Origin: Treponema vincentii F0403
Lineage (GTDB): Bacteria; Spirochaetota; Spirochaetia; Treponematales; Treponemataceae
Length of the DNA: 64,000 nt
Direction of reading: 5' to 3'
NCBI RefSeq assembly: GCF_000412995.1
Contig: NZ_KE332514.1
Coordinates: 84,948-148,947, forward strand
In this document: positions 18,874 through 27,461 of the stretch, in pieces
Position numbering within the stretch: position 1 is the first letter of the stretch
Layout: every line of letters begins with the position of its first letter
Made by a program: the position numbers and the translations under genes
Notes under the pieces: model-generated
Database searches by the model: none
What the model was told of the DNA's origin: nothing
What the model saw: only the letters and a program-made list of their open reading frames with translations

Positions 18874-20181
18874 ATGAGGAATGCTGGTACGAAACCTGTA
18901 ATGGTTATTGTTTCTACGCTTTTTTTTAATAGAATCGGAAATCAATCCTTATTGGAGACGGTAAAGCAATATAGTAGAAAATATCATATTGTGTTTATCA
19001 CATCCGCTTCAAAGCGTGAGAATTATTATATGGATATGAAAAAAGCGTTGACTATCTTTGGTACCGATATAACTTTTTTTCATGTTTATCAGACTCTCCC
19101 TGTTGTAATTAAATTTTTGCTAGGGATATTTCTAAAAAAACGCAAGGAAAGTAATCCTGTTTCTGTTTCAGGAGAATTTACGAATACAACCTATGGTAAA
19201 TTGAATATACTGTCTGCAAAAGTCGCAGCTGTGTTTTTATATCGAAAATTGCTTTATGTAATTAAAAGATATAATCCTTCAATTGTTTGCGCTTATGAGG
19301 TTTTTGCAGTACGTCCTGTGCTGAAAGCGAGAAAGAAATACGCGAATAAACATATTAAGTATTTGGCAAAATTTCAAGGTACCGTGTTAGGTTTTGATTA
19401 TCAAAAAATTAATGATCCTGCTATTTATAAGCGTTATAGCTTTGATATTGAAGCTTTCAGATTATGTAATCAGTTTGATGTGTGTGCGATTACTAATGAT
19501 GGAACAAACGGTGATAAAGTCTTATCTTGCTTTGGTGTCAATAGTGATAAGATACTGTATGAGCCAAATGGTATTTCGCAATATATTAAAGATATTAAAC
19601 AGAGTATCCGCATCGATAATACATTTGATGATATCAAAACAATCAATCTGTTTACACTCTCACGTCTTATTGGCTGGAAACGAATATATTTATCGATCGA
19701 GATAATGCACAGATTAGTTAATATTTTCAATTGTCACCGTTATGCTTTGCATGTTTATGGTCATGGTTCCGATTCTGAAATTAAAGTTCTAGAAGACTTG
19801 ATAAAAAAATACAAATTATCCCCCTGTGTACATCTTTATGGTGCTGTTGAGCATGATGATTTGATTGATGTATATAATCAAAATCATGTTATGTTGTCGC
19901 TCTATAAATATACAAATGTTACAAATCCTATATTTGAAGCATTATATCTTAACAAACCTGTAATAACGTTACATGATAACAGCCTTGATAGTATTTTGAA
20001 AAAAATTGATACCGATCGAGTATTCTTGTTTGATGATACTACTGATGATGGTATTATTGATGTAATATCCACTTTTCTAAATACTCATCATTTCCAATTT
20101 CTCAAAAAAAACAATCATGTTGTACATGTTTTTGATTGGGAGACAAGAATTAATAATGAATTTAAGTTGTTGAACGGTTAA
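18874..20181 (+). CDS. Glycosyltransferase, GT4-like (GT-B fold)
   Basis: A 435-residue protein starting on the base after the wbpA stop. The C-terminal Rossmann half shows LFTLSRLIGWKRI (donor-site Arg/Lys loop), LHVYGHGSDSEI, VHLYGAVEHDDLIDVYNQ and the EX7E-like NPIFEALYLNKPVI, typical of GT4 enzymes. The N-terminal acceptor half is divergent and AT-rich. It probably adds one sugar of the repeat unit at the cytoplasmic face. Confidence 0.75.
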   Translation: MRNAGTKPVMVIVSTLFFNRIGNQSLLETVKQYSRKYHIVFITSASKRENYYMDMKKALTIFGTDITFFHVYQTLPVVIKFLLGIFLKKRKESNPVSVSGEFTNTTYGKLNILSAKVAAVFLYRKLLYVIKRYNPSIVCAYEVFAVRPVLKARKKYANKHIKYLAKFQGTVLGFDYQKINDPAIYKRYSFDIEAFRLCNQFDVCAITNDGTNGDKVLSCFGVNSDKILYEPNGISQYIKDIKQSIRIDNTFDDIKTINLFTLSRLIGWKRIYLSIEIMHRLVNIFNCHRYALHVYGHGSDSEIKVLEDLIKKYKLSPCVHLYGAVEHDDLIDVYNQNHVMLSLYKYTNVTNPIFEALYLNKPVITLHDNSLDSILKKIDTDRVFLFDDTTDDGIIDVISTFLNTHHFQFLKKNNHVVHVFDWETRINNEFKLLNG

Positions 20182-20185
20182 TATA

Positions 20186-21211
20186 ATGTTTTATGTATTT
20201 TTTTTAGTGGAAATGATACTTCTTTTTTTATTTTCACGTTTAGATAAGAAAATATTAAAAATATCTGTATTATTGTTGATTTTATTATTGGTTATGATTT
20301 CAGGATTTCGATATGGAATAGGGACTGATTATTACACATACGAATATATATATAATAACATTGCTGAATCTTCGTATGTAGAACCGGGCTATAGATATGT
20401 AAATATTGCATTGAAATATCTGGGCTGTTCTTATGCGACAAGCGTTTTATTTTTTGCTTTTGTTACTAATGTGCTATTAATATATTTTATAAAGCAATAT
20501 TCGATCGATTTTGTGTTTTCAATTGTTTTGTATGTTTTATTTAACTATTATTTTATATCATTCAATGCTGTTCGTCAAATGGTTGCAATTGCAATTTTCC
20601 TTGCCGGTATTCAGTTCGTATTTAAAAAACAATATTTACGCTTTCTGTTAATTACTGCTTGTGCAGCACTTTTTCATTATAGTACTTTTATTGGTGTATT
20701 GTATCTACTGTGTAGAATAAATAAAAAAAATATATACATGATAATATGGCTTTTTTCAATTCCTTTTATTGTTTTGCCGATTCAGAATGTTATTATAAAA
20801 TTCATGCCAGCATCGTTTCCTTATGCTGTGTATTTTACATCTTCTTTTTTTACTGAAACATCTAATGCTGCTGTTTTAAAGCTTGTTGTCCCTAATCTAT
20901 TCGTAGGATTAGCCTTTTACTTTAGATCGGGGTTTAATAAAAAGATGGAAATATTTTGGTTGAATCTATTTATTTTTTCTACTGCATTTGCTAATCTTGC
21001 TCATGGTGTTAATGTGTTAATAAGATTGAATTATGTTTTCCAAATTAGTGAAATAATATTTTATCCTTTGTTTATTTCTAAAATTCAAAAATTCCAAAGG
21101 CCGGTTGTGTCATGGCTGATGTTGGGGTATTTCATTGTGTTTTATATTTTTACTGTTATAATACAAGGAGCTCAGGGTGTGGTTCCTTATCAGTCAATTT
21201 TTTTCGCATGA
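20186..21211 (+). CDS. EpsG/Wzy-like polysaccharide polymerase
   Basis: A 341-residue membrane protein with about 9-10 hydrophobic helices. ISGFRYGIGTDYYTYEYIY at 39-57 is the EpsG-family signature. Such proteins polymerise lipid-linked repeat units outside the inner membrane. The start has only a weak ribosome site and lies 4 bases after the upstream stop, so coupling is likely. Together with the Wzx-like and Wzz-like proteins it makes a Wzx/Wzy-dependent pathway probable. Confidence 0.72.
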   Translation: MFYVFFLVEMILLFLFSRLDKKILKISVLLLILLLVMISGFRYGIGTDYYTYEYIYNNIAESSYVEPGYRYVNIALKYLGCSYATSVLFFAFVTNVLLIYFIKQYSIDFVFSIVLYVLFNYYFISFNAVRQMVAIAIFLAGIQFVFKKQYLRFLLITACAALFHYSTFIGVLYLLCRINKKNIYMIIWLFSIPFIVLPIQNVIIKFMPASFPYAVYFTSSFFTETSNAAVLKLVVPNLFVGLAFYFRSGFNKKMEIFWLNLFIFSTAFANLAHGVNVLIRLNYVFQISEIIFYPLFISKIQKFQRPVVSWLMLGYFIVFYIFTVIIQGAQGVVPYQSIFFA

Positions 21212-21220
21212 GGTGCTATT

Positions 21221-22198
21221 TTGCAGACATGCAATGTTTTATTGTCAATTGTGATTCCAGCATATAATGCAGGACTTTTCCTAGCTGGGACACTCGATAT
21301 GCTGGTTAGTCAAGGATTGGAAAATTGTGAAGTTATTATAATCAATGACGGTTCAACTGATAATACTGAAATGATTTGTAAGGCATTTTCGAATAAACAT
21401 TCACAGATTTCTTATATAAGTCAAAATAACCATGGTGTCTCTGCTGCTCGAAATAGGGGAATGGAATTAGCTAAAGGAAAATATGTTTATTTTTTCGATT
21501 CTGATGATTCTTTATCAGCCGGTACATTAGATTTTTTCCGTTCCGTGCTTGCACGTAATCTGTCGATACAAATGTTTGGTTTCGGTTATGAAATGCGGAG
21601 AAATGGCGGTTTGATAAAAAAATATATTTCATCTAAATTTGATAACCAGATGTTGAAGTCTCATATATTACAGGAAAGTTTTTTTTCAAAAAAATTTTCC
21701 TGTAATATATGCAGTTGCATATATGACAGGTCTTTTCTTAAAAATCATGCGATTGCTTTTACTCAGGGTGTTAAAATTGGCGAGGATGTAGAATTTATTA
21801 TAAAAGCGCTTAATGAGGTCGACGCATTATATTATTCGGAAAGGGTATGTTTTATATATCAATTACGGGATGATTCTGCTATGCAGGGATATAAAATTTA
21901 TACTCTGGAGCGCATGAAATCTTTTGAACTTATTCGTGATGCGGTTCTGTCACTAAATATTCCTGATAGTCGCATGGAACCGCGATTAAATTTTTTTATT
22001 GCAAATCTATATGTTTCAAATCTCCTCGCATATTTATTTAGTGCTGGAAATAAAAGCAAGCAAATAGAAGCTCTCTTCATTCTAAATAAAAAGTATGTTT
22101 ATAAGTGTATGAAAGGAAAAGTAATAAATTTAATGGCTATTTATCTTATCCGCTATATTCCATTAAGATTTTTGTTTAAAATTTTTAAAAATTATTAA
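21221..22198 (+). CDS. Glycosyltransferase family 2
   Basis: A 325-residue GT-A enzyme. The start is most likely TTG 21221 with GAGGTG 5-6 bases upstream, since no in-frame ATG occurs before the conserved beginning LLSIVIPAYNAG. IINDGSTDNTE, NNHGVSAARNRGMELAKGKYVYFFDSDDS (DxD metal site) and GEDVEFI are standard GT2 elements. The C-terminal 100 residues contain an amphipathic or membrane-associated segment. Confidence 0.82.
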   Translation: MQTCNVLLSIVIPAYNAGLFLAGTLDMLVSQGLENCEVIIINDGSTDNTEMICKAFSNKHSQISYISQNNHGVSAARNRGMELAKGKYVYFFDSDDSLSAGTLDFFRSVLARNLSIQMFGFGYEMRRNGGLIKKYISSKFDNQMLKSHILQESFFSKKFSCNICSCIYDRSFLKNHAIAFTQGVKIGEDVEFIIKALNEVDALYYSERVCFIYQLRDDSAMQGYKIYTLERMKSFELIRDAVLSLNIPDSRMEPRLNFFIANLYVSNLLAYLFSAGNKSKQIEALFILNKKYVYKCMKGKVINLMAIYLIRYIPLRFLFKIFKNY

Positions 22199-22222
22199 TA
22201 TTTTTAGTAGGATTATTAGAGT

Positions 22223-23047
22223 ATGACCTTATCCGTGTTAATGTCTGTTTATTATAAAGAGAACCCAAAGTATCTTGATGAATGTTTAAAAAGTCTATTT
22301 GACCAAACTAGGTCTGCCGATGAAATTGTATGTGTGAAGGATGGTCTTCTTACTTCTGAGTTGGATATTGTTTTGGGAAAATGGAAAGAGCTATTACCAT
22401 TAAAAATTGTCGGATATGAGCAGAATAAAGGCTTAGCGCATGCTCTTAATTTTGGGATACAATATTGTACAGGTGAATTAATTGCAAGAATAGATACTGA
22501 TGATATAGCTGATGATAAAAGATTTGAAGCACAGCTTGAGTTTTTTGTAAATAATCCTGCAACCGTTATTCTTGGAACAGGTATTACTGAAGTGTATTGT
22601 AAGTGGAACGGTGGATATTTTAAACGTGATCGTATATATCCAGATAGGATATTAAAAGATTCTACTTTATTGTATAGGGGAACTCCGCTTGGACATCCTA
22701 CTGTTATGGTTAAAAAAAATTTATTAAACCAATATCGATATAATGAAATGGTTGGTGCTAATGAAGATATCGATTTATGGTTTCGGATTTTAATGGATGG
22801 ATATGAAATCCGTAATTTGCAAGAATGCTTTTATTTTCAAAGGCTAGATGACAATTCATTTAAGCGGCGCAGTTATCAGAAAGCTATTAATGAATATAAG
22901 ATATATACACAGATGCTTTATAAAATACATGGTTTTTCGTTCCGTTTGATTTTTCCATTGCTGCGCTTTCTGTCCCGCTTGATGCCATCACGAATAAATA
23001 AAATGCTATATATTTCTAGAATTAGAAATGTTTTATTTTCTAAATAG
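22223..23047 (+). CDS. Glycosyltransferase family 2
   Basis: A 274-residue GT-A enzyme: LSVLMSVYYKENPKYLDECLKSLFDQT at the N-terminus, NKGLAHALNFGI, ARIDTDDIADDKRF (DxD) and GHPTVMVKK, ANEDIDLWFRI in the acceptor half. The pattern is that of the shorter amylovoran-type glycosyltransferases. Its position after the polymerase suggests it adds a residue of the repeat unit. AGGA precedes ATG by about 11 bases. Confidence 0.8.
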   Translation: MTLSVLMSVYYKENPKYLDECLKSLFDQTRSADEIVCVKDGLLTSELDIVLGKWKELLPLKIVGYEQNKGLAHALNFGIQYCTGELIARIDTDDIADDKRFEAQLEFFVNNPATVILGTGITEVYCKWNGGYFKRDRIYPDRILKDSTLLYRGTPLGHPTVMVKKNLLNQYRYNEMVGANEDIDLWFRILMDGYEIRNLQECFYFQRLDDNSFKRRSYQKAINEYKIYTQMLYKIHGFSFRLIFPLLRFLSRLMPSRINKMLYISRIRNVLFSK

Positions 23048-23074
23048 ATACTAATGCTATTTAGTGAGGAGAAA

Positions 23075-24097
23075 ATGTATATTGTGGATGATATAAAGAC
23101 CGAATCCGAAGAAATATCTTTGCTGGATTTAGCCGCGGTATTGTGGCGGTGGAAACAGCTCATTATCGGCGTCACTGTTTTGCTCTCTATAGCGGTATTT
23201 GTCTATACTTTTATAGGTAAAAAAATGGATCCGGAAAAATCTTTTATGCCGGATGTATATACCAGTACTGCATTTATGCGGATACAGAGTGGAAATAGCT
23301 CTGGCAGCGGTGCTTTATCATCTCTTCTGCAGCAAAGCGGTTTAGGCGGCTTGACAGGGGGGATCGGTGCCGGAGGAAATACGACACAACAGTTAGCGTT
23401 TTATATTGCCGATAGCAACTCTTTTCTTGACACTATTGCTGATGAATTGCATATTTCCGAAAAATATAAGATTAAGAAATTCATCAAAACTGAGAGCCGG
23501 AAGATCGTAAAGGGGCTAATAAAAGCAAAGATGGATGAAAAAAGCGGAGTCTTTTCATTAGCCGCTACGCATGTTGATCCTGTATTTGCTCAAAAAGCTG
23601 CATTACTTGCGGTTGACTATTATGAAAAACGTTTTGCAGAGCTTGGGCTTGATACAAAAGTTCAGGAAAAGCAAAATTTAGAAAAGAGTTTGGAACAATC
23701 GTTTAATGAGATAAAACGGTTGGAACAAGAAGCCGGAGATTTGGAAAATAAAATAGCTCAATCAGGCGGAATAAAAGGCGCTGCACTTGCGATGGAGCAA
23801 ATCAAACGTGAAATTAGCGTTCAAGAAAGGGTATATGGACAATTAAAGGCGCAATATGAACTATTAAAAGTAGAAATAGCAAGCGAAACTCCTGTGTTTC
23901 AAATACTTGATATGCCGGAAATACCCGAAAAAAAATCGGGACCTTCACGGGCAAAAATATGCATTATTGCTTTTGGGGCAGGATTGTTTTTTTCCATCTT
24001 CCTTGCATTTCTTTTAAATGCGCTGCAGGAAATATGGAAAGATCCGGTATTCCGTGCAAAGTTGTTACGGAAAAGAGAAGTGCAACATGAAGCATAA
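23075..24097 (+). CDS. Wzz-like chain-length determinant/polysaccharide co-polymerase
   Basis: A 340-residue inner-membrane protein with two membrane segments, about residues 25-47 (LIIGVTVLLSIAVFVYTFI) and 302-324 (ICIIAFGAGLFFSIFLAFLL). The second is preceded by a Pro-containing motif (MPEIPEKKSGPS) as in Wzz proteins. The periplasmic part has a Gly/Ser-rich stretch (SGSGALSSLLQQSGLGG) and a long helical region with coiled-coil character. No cytoplasmic tyrosine-kinase domain is fused. ATG 23075 follows GAGGAG closely; ATG 23054 lacks a ribosome site. Confidence 0.78.
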   Translation: MYIVDDIKTESEEISLLDLAAVLWRWKQLIIGVTVLLSIAVFVYTFIGKKMDPEKSFMPDVYTSTAFMRIQSGNSSGSGALSSLLQQSGLGGLTGGIGAGGNTTQQLAFYIADSNSFLDTIADELHISEKYKIKKFIKTESRKIVKGLIKAKMDEKSGVFSLAATHVDPVFAQKAALLAVDYYEKRFAELGLDTKVQEKQNLEKSLEQSFNEIKRLEQEAGDLENKIAQSGGIKGAALAMEQIKREISVQERVYGQLKAQYELLKVEIASETPVFQILDMPEIPEKKSGPSRAKICIIAFGAGLFFSIFLAFLLNALQEIWKDPVFRAKLLRKREVQHEA

Positions 24098-25637
24098 ACT
24101 CATATTCTTGATATGCGTATGTTTTGCAGTTCTCTTTCCTTCATTTGCGGCAGAAGAGTCGAGCTCGGAAGCGGAGGCAAAACGGCTTGCTCAGCAAGCT
24201 ATGTCTAATCCCGATTACCGTGTTTTGCCGGGCGATATATATCAGTTGGGATATACAGCCGGACAAGCAGCTGTGAGTTATCAGATTGTTGTGGATTCAA
24301 GCGGTATTCTCCGTGTGTCAAATCTGGGGTCGGTGAATACAAATGGCAAAACCTTCCTTGCAGTTAAAAGGCAGGTGGAAGCGCTTGTTTCCCAAAATTA
24401 TCCTTTAAGTGTTGTGCAATTTGTGCTTGCCAGCCCCAGTTCCTTTACAGTAACCGTCAAAGGTGAGGTCGTTAAGACGACGGAGGTGAAAGCTTGGGGG
24501 CTTATGCGTGTATCGCAAGCTGTTGCCGGCTTATTAACCGATTTTGCTTCTAACCGCTATTTGTCCATTACGGGTAGTTCCGGAAAAACGGCCGATTATG
24601 ATTTATTTAAAGCACTTCGTGATGGTGATTTACGGCAAGATCCTTATTTATCTCCCGGTGATGTTATTACTATTCCGCGGATTAAACGGCGTATTACTCT
24701 TTCCGGTGCGGTTGAGCGTCCCGGAACGTATGAGTTAGCGGAACAAGAGACTCTTACTGATCTTATTACCATTTACGGCAGCGGATATACCGACGGTGCG
24801 GATAGAACACAGGTAAAAATTACCCGTACCATGAACAACGAAGACGGAAGTATAAAGTTCGATTCTTTTTTTGTTTCGACCAACGGCCAAGGAGAAAGTA
24901 TAGAGCCTCTACAACATTTGGATAAGGTATATGTCGACAACAAGAATATGCTGCGTCCCGTTATTTATCTTGATATCCCGCTTGATGCTGAAACACGAGC
25001 CATGCTTTCGGTGGAAACTCAAAAGATAAACGGTTTAAGAGATACACAAAGAATTTCTTCCGGTACAACTGGGCAAGACGCTTCCGGCAACAGCCAGATT
25101 GCTACCACTACTATTCCTATCCCTTTTAATGAAGGTGATGATCTTGTTTCGCTTGTGCGTGAAAGATTGACGTTATTTACCAAACCGTGGATCGATACTG
25201 CTGGAACGTATATTTTTCGGCAGGGCAAGCAGATACCGGTCAATTTAAGTCCTCTGTTGTTTGATCAATCTTATCGTGAAGTTATTCTTCTTGAGGCGGA
25301 TGATCGAATCATTGTTCCGGAAATTAAGCAAACAGTTACCGTAACCGGTGCTGTTACGAAGCCCGGTGCTTATCCGTATACACCGGGCAGAACGTATGAC
25401 TATTATATTGCGCTTGCCGGCGGTTTTGACTATCAGCGGAACAGCGGACGTGCTGTTACAATTACCGATGTATACGGTAAAAAGCTCGCTATAGATGCCG
25501 TTATCGGACCAAATACGATTATTGCGGCTAAAAGCAACGCATTTATGTATAATTTCAATATCTATGTACCTCTTATTACGGTAACAACAACTGTTGTTAC
25601 CGCAGTCGTAGCCATTTTAACATTTATGTATAAATAA
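24087..25637 (+). CDS. Wza-like polysaccharide export protein with SLBB domains
   Basis: A 516-residue exported protein overlapping the Wzz-like gene by 11 bases; the in-frame ATG at 24018 would bury the signal peptide. The signal peptide is about 1-20 (MKHKLIFLICVCFAVLFPSFA) and is signal-peptidase-I-like, without the lipobox Cys of classical Wza. Then DYRVLPGDIYQLGYT (export domain) and SLBB beta-grasp repeats around ITLSGAVERPGTYELAE and VTVTGAVTKPGAYPYTPG. A hydrophobic C-terminal segment (VPLITVTTTVVTAVVAILTF) may be the outer-membrane helix. It would form the exit channel for the polymer; last gene before a strong terminator. Confidence 0.82.
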   Translation: MKHKLIFLICVCFAVLFPSFAAEESSSEAEAKRLAQQAMSNPDYRVLPGDIYQLGYTAGQAAVSYQIVVDSSGILRVSNLGSVNTNGKTFLAVKRQVEALVSQNYPLSVVQFVLASPSSFTVTVKGEVVKTTEVKAWGLMRVSQAVAGLLTDFASNRYLSITGSSGKTADYDLFKALRDGDLRQDPYLSPGDVITIPRIKRRITLSGAVERPGTYELAEQETLTDLITIYGSGYTDGADRTQVKITRTMNNEDGSIKFDSFFVSTNGQGESIEPLQHLDKVYVDNKNMLRPVIYLDIPLDAETRAMLSVETQKINGLRDTQRISSGTTGQDASGNSQIATTTIPIPFNEGDDLVSLVRERLTLFTKPWIDTAGTYIFRQGKQIPVNLSPLLFDQSYREVILLEADDRIIVPEIKQTVTVTGAVTKPGAYPYTPGRTYDYYIALAGGFDYQRNSGRAVTITDVYGKKLAIDAVIGPNTIIAAKSNAFMYNFNIYVPLITVTTTVVTAVVAILTFMYK

Positions 25638-25641
25638 TTTG

Positions 25642-25680
25642 GAAATCTCTAAAAGCTCCGGGTTTTAGAGATTTCTTATT
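25642..25680 (+). terminator. Rho-independent terminator of the polysaccharide locus
   Basis: A perfect 13-bp inverted repeat (25642-25654 with 25663-25675, arms GAAATCTCTAAAA and its complement) around an 8-base loop, followed by TTATT. It lies 5 bases after the last gene of the locus. The CTCTAAAA core also occurs in the hairpin at 29580-29609. Confidence 0.75.
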
Positions 25681-25742
25681 ATTGATGTTTCTTTTTTCTC
25701 CTTCCTCTTTTAAAATCCCTCAAAATAGTATATGCTTTCCTC

Positions 25743-26363
25743 ATGAGTAATGCAAATAGCGACAGAGACTTTCTTTTTGCGCTTGATTATATATTGAATA
25801 AGGCGGATATACGCGAGATTGAAGCCTTTGCTGCAGCGGTTGAACGGCGGCAAAAGCAGCTTGACGGAGCGATGCACGGCAATATTCCGTTTACACCCGA
25901 AGAGGCTGCCAAGAAAATGTCGGAATCGATCTATGCTTCAATTGATGCGAGTATGGATGGAGTGCGGCATACTTTTCGGAATTATGCAGCCGATCTTTTA
26001 CAAAAAGAAGCTCCCGAACTTTCTAAGGAGCAGCTTGCTGAACTTGTCGATTCGTGGATACCCCAGTCAGGCGGTCTGCATGGTAAAAGCCGCCGTGCTT
26101 CTTTAGCAAAGAACGGCTCGGTACAAGGTATACCTGCCGACCTTTTATACGAAATGGTGATACAGTTTGTGTCATATAGTCTGGGCGAGATGCCGGTTGA
26201 AACACAGCGAAGCCTTACTGCAGCAATGCATAATTGGACAGAATCTTATTGGCGGCGTTTCCCTACCGGCATCAAGCGGGAGATAAAAACTTTTTTGAAC
26301 GGAGAGACAACCTCCGGCGAATTTCAAGGTCATGTACGTGAACTGCTCGGGATAGGGGAGTAG
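25743..26363 (+). CDS. Conserved-looking hypothetical protein
   Basis: A 206-residue soluble, helix-rich protein that I do not recognise. It has no signal peptide or membrane segment. The N-terminal half is acidic (DFLFALDYILNKADIREIEAF), the middle basic (GLHGKSRRASLAKNGS), and the C-terminus is helical with Trp and Arg residues (NWTESYWRRFPTGIKREI). Codon use is like the housekeeping genes, which argues that it is real. It stands alone between the polysaccharide terminator and the AAA-ATPase remnant. Confidence 0.6.
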   Translation: MSNANSDRDFLFALDYILNKADIREIEAFAAAVERRQKQLDGAMHGNIPFTPEEAAKKMSESIYASIDASMDGVRHTFRNYAADLLQKEAPELSKEQLAELVDSWIPQSGGLHGKSRRASLAKNGSVQGIPADLLYEMVIQFVSYSLGEMPVETQRSLTAAMHNWTESYWRRFPTGIKREIKTFLNGETTSGEFQGHVRELLGIGE

Positions 26364-26408
26364 GGGACTGTTCACGATTCAATACATTGTTCGAGTGTAG
26401 CGGAGATA

Positions 26409-26768
26409 ATGATGAAAAAACTGCCGATTGGAATACACACATTCTCAGAAATTATTAAAAATGATTATCTCTACATTGATAAAACAAAAGAGGCGTATGA
26501 AATACTGAATACATACAAATATGTGTTTTTATCGCGCCCGCGCCGGTTTGGTAAAAGCCTTTTTTTAACAACGCTGCAAGCGATTTTTGAAGGGAAAAAA
26601 GAGTTCTTTAAAGGTTTATATATTTACGATAAATATGACTTTGAACCGTATCCTGTTATCCGGATTCATTGGGTCGGTAATTTTACATCGGAATTTAATT
26701 TTCAAAGCGAAGTACAATCCGCGCTAAATCGGAATATTTCGGGCTTCGTCTGTGAAGGGCTGTTTTAA
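26409..26768 (+). pseudogene. Truncated AAA-ATPase (PF09820-type) remnant
   Basis: A 119-residue ORF matching only the N-terminus of the large predicted AAA-ATPase/PD-(D/E)XK family: LPIGIHTFSEIIKNDYLYIDKT, FLSRPRRFGKSLFLTTLQAIFEG (Walker A RPRRFGKS about 46-53) and PVIRIHWVG. Family members usually run to about 500 residues or more; here TAA ends the frame before Walker B. No continuation is visible in any frame before the next ORF at 26793. Most likely a decayed or partly deleted copy. Confidence 0.75.
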
Positions 26769-26792
26769 TATTATTACAGAGGAAATGAGAAT

Positions 26793-27014
26793 ATGCAGGA
26801 AAATAATCAGCCGTCAGCGGCATCGACAGGATGTTATACAATCGAATACCTCAATCAAGAATCTGCAGTAACTGAAAAAGAGCTATTTGATACGGTATTT
26901 TCCAAGTTGGAAAAAATACAACGGCAAGCCATGCTTGAAAAAATTAAAAAAGCGGAAGCTCAGCTGGTCAGTCTTGAGGATGAACTGAATTTGTTCTTAA
27001 CAAGAGAGCAATGA
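26793..27014 (+). CDS. Small hypothetical protein with coiled-coil C-terminus
   Basis: A 73-residue ORF not recognised as any family. The N-terminal part is polar; residues about 35-70 (EKLFDTVFSKLEKIQRQ... AEAQLVSLEDELNLFL) form a likely amphipathic coiled coil. GAGG precedes the ATG by about 11 bases. It could be a small gene or a leftover of the degraded locus on its left; it abuts the hairpin array on its right. Confidence 0.4.
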   Translation: MQENNQPSAASTGCYTIEYLNQESAVTEKELFDTVFSKLEKIQRQAMLEKIKKAEAQLVSLEDELNLFLTREQ

Positions 27015-27042
27015 AAAGCGTTGTCTCAGAAAAATTACCGAA

Positions 27043-27460
27043 GCGGACATTCTTGTCCGTGCTGCAGAACCAGCACTTTTGCAAATAGCCTGTTGAGAAG
27101 CGTACTTCCTTGTACGCTTCTCAACGACGAGATTTGTGCATAACACAAATCTCGCTGCTGCTTATCATCACGGACATCCCTGTCCGTTCTGAAACTGCTA
27201 GGAGCGCACAAAAAACACCCGCAGGCACGCCACAGAATGTACGTCCTGTACATTCTGTGGCTACGAGTTTAGCCTTACGTCTAAACTCGTTACTGATTTA
27301 CTCCCCCGCCATCCGTGGCGGTTCTGCCCCTTCAGCGCGTTTGCAAATAGCGGAGATAGATACAAGGAGGTAGGCAAAAAAGTACCGCAGGCGTATCTTC
27401 GATACGTTGAGGACACTTTTTTGCCGTGCGACGCAGTAGATGTCCCGCTATTTGCAAACG
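27043..27460 (-). repeat. Array of perfect hairpins; candidate CsrA-binding (sponge-like) RNA on the minus strand
   Basis: This gap of about 450 bases holds at least nine inverted repeats: 27044-27059 (6 bp), 27059-27076 (6), 27092-27125 (14), 27128-27154 (11), 27170-27187 (7), 27229-27261 (14), 27263-27290 (10), 27306-27321 (6) and a nested structure 27338-27460 (16-bp outer arm, 11-bp GGCAAAAAAGT arm at 27373/27415, 6-bp core at 27392). On the minus strand several loops resemble the CsrA consensus RUACARGGAUGU: GGACAGGGAUGU (27170 hairpin), GUACAAGGAAGU (27092), GUACAGGACGU (27229), GGACAAGAAUGU (27044) and CCACGGAUGG (27306). TTTGCAAATAGC recurs at 27079, 27341 and inverted at 27448. It lies just past the minus-strand LolA-like stop, so it may be a 3' UTR, a terminator region or a separate RNA. 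Confidence 0.6.
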
Positions 27461-27461
27461 A

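Noticed and set aside
27110-27373. An 87-codon plus-strand ORF over the hairpin array
   Set aside because: It is made of palindrome sequence, has no ribosome site and no protein-like composition.
27043-27460. CRISPR array or integron attC sites
   Set aside because: Repeats differ in sequence and are separated by irregular gaps, there are no spacers, no cas or integrase gene, and no RYYYAAC/GTTRRRY core.
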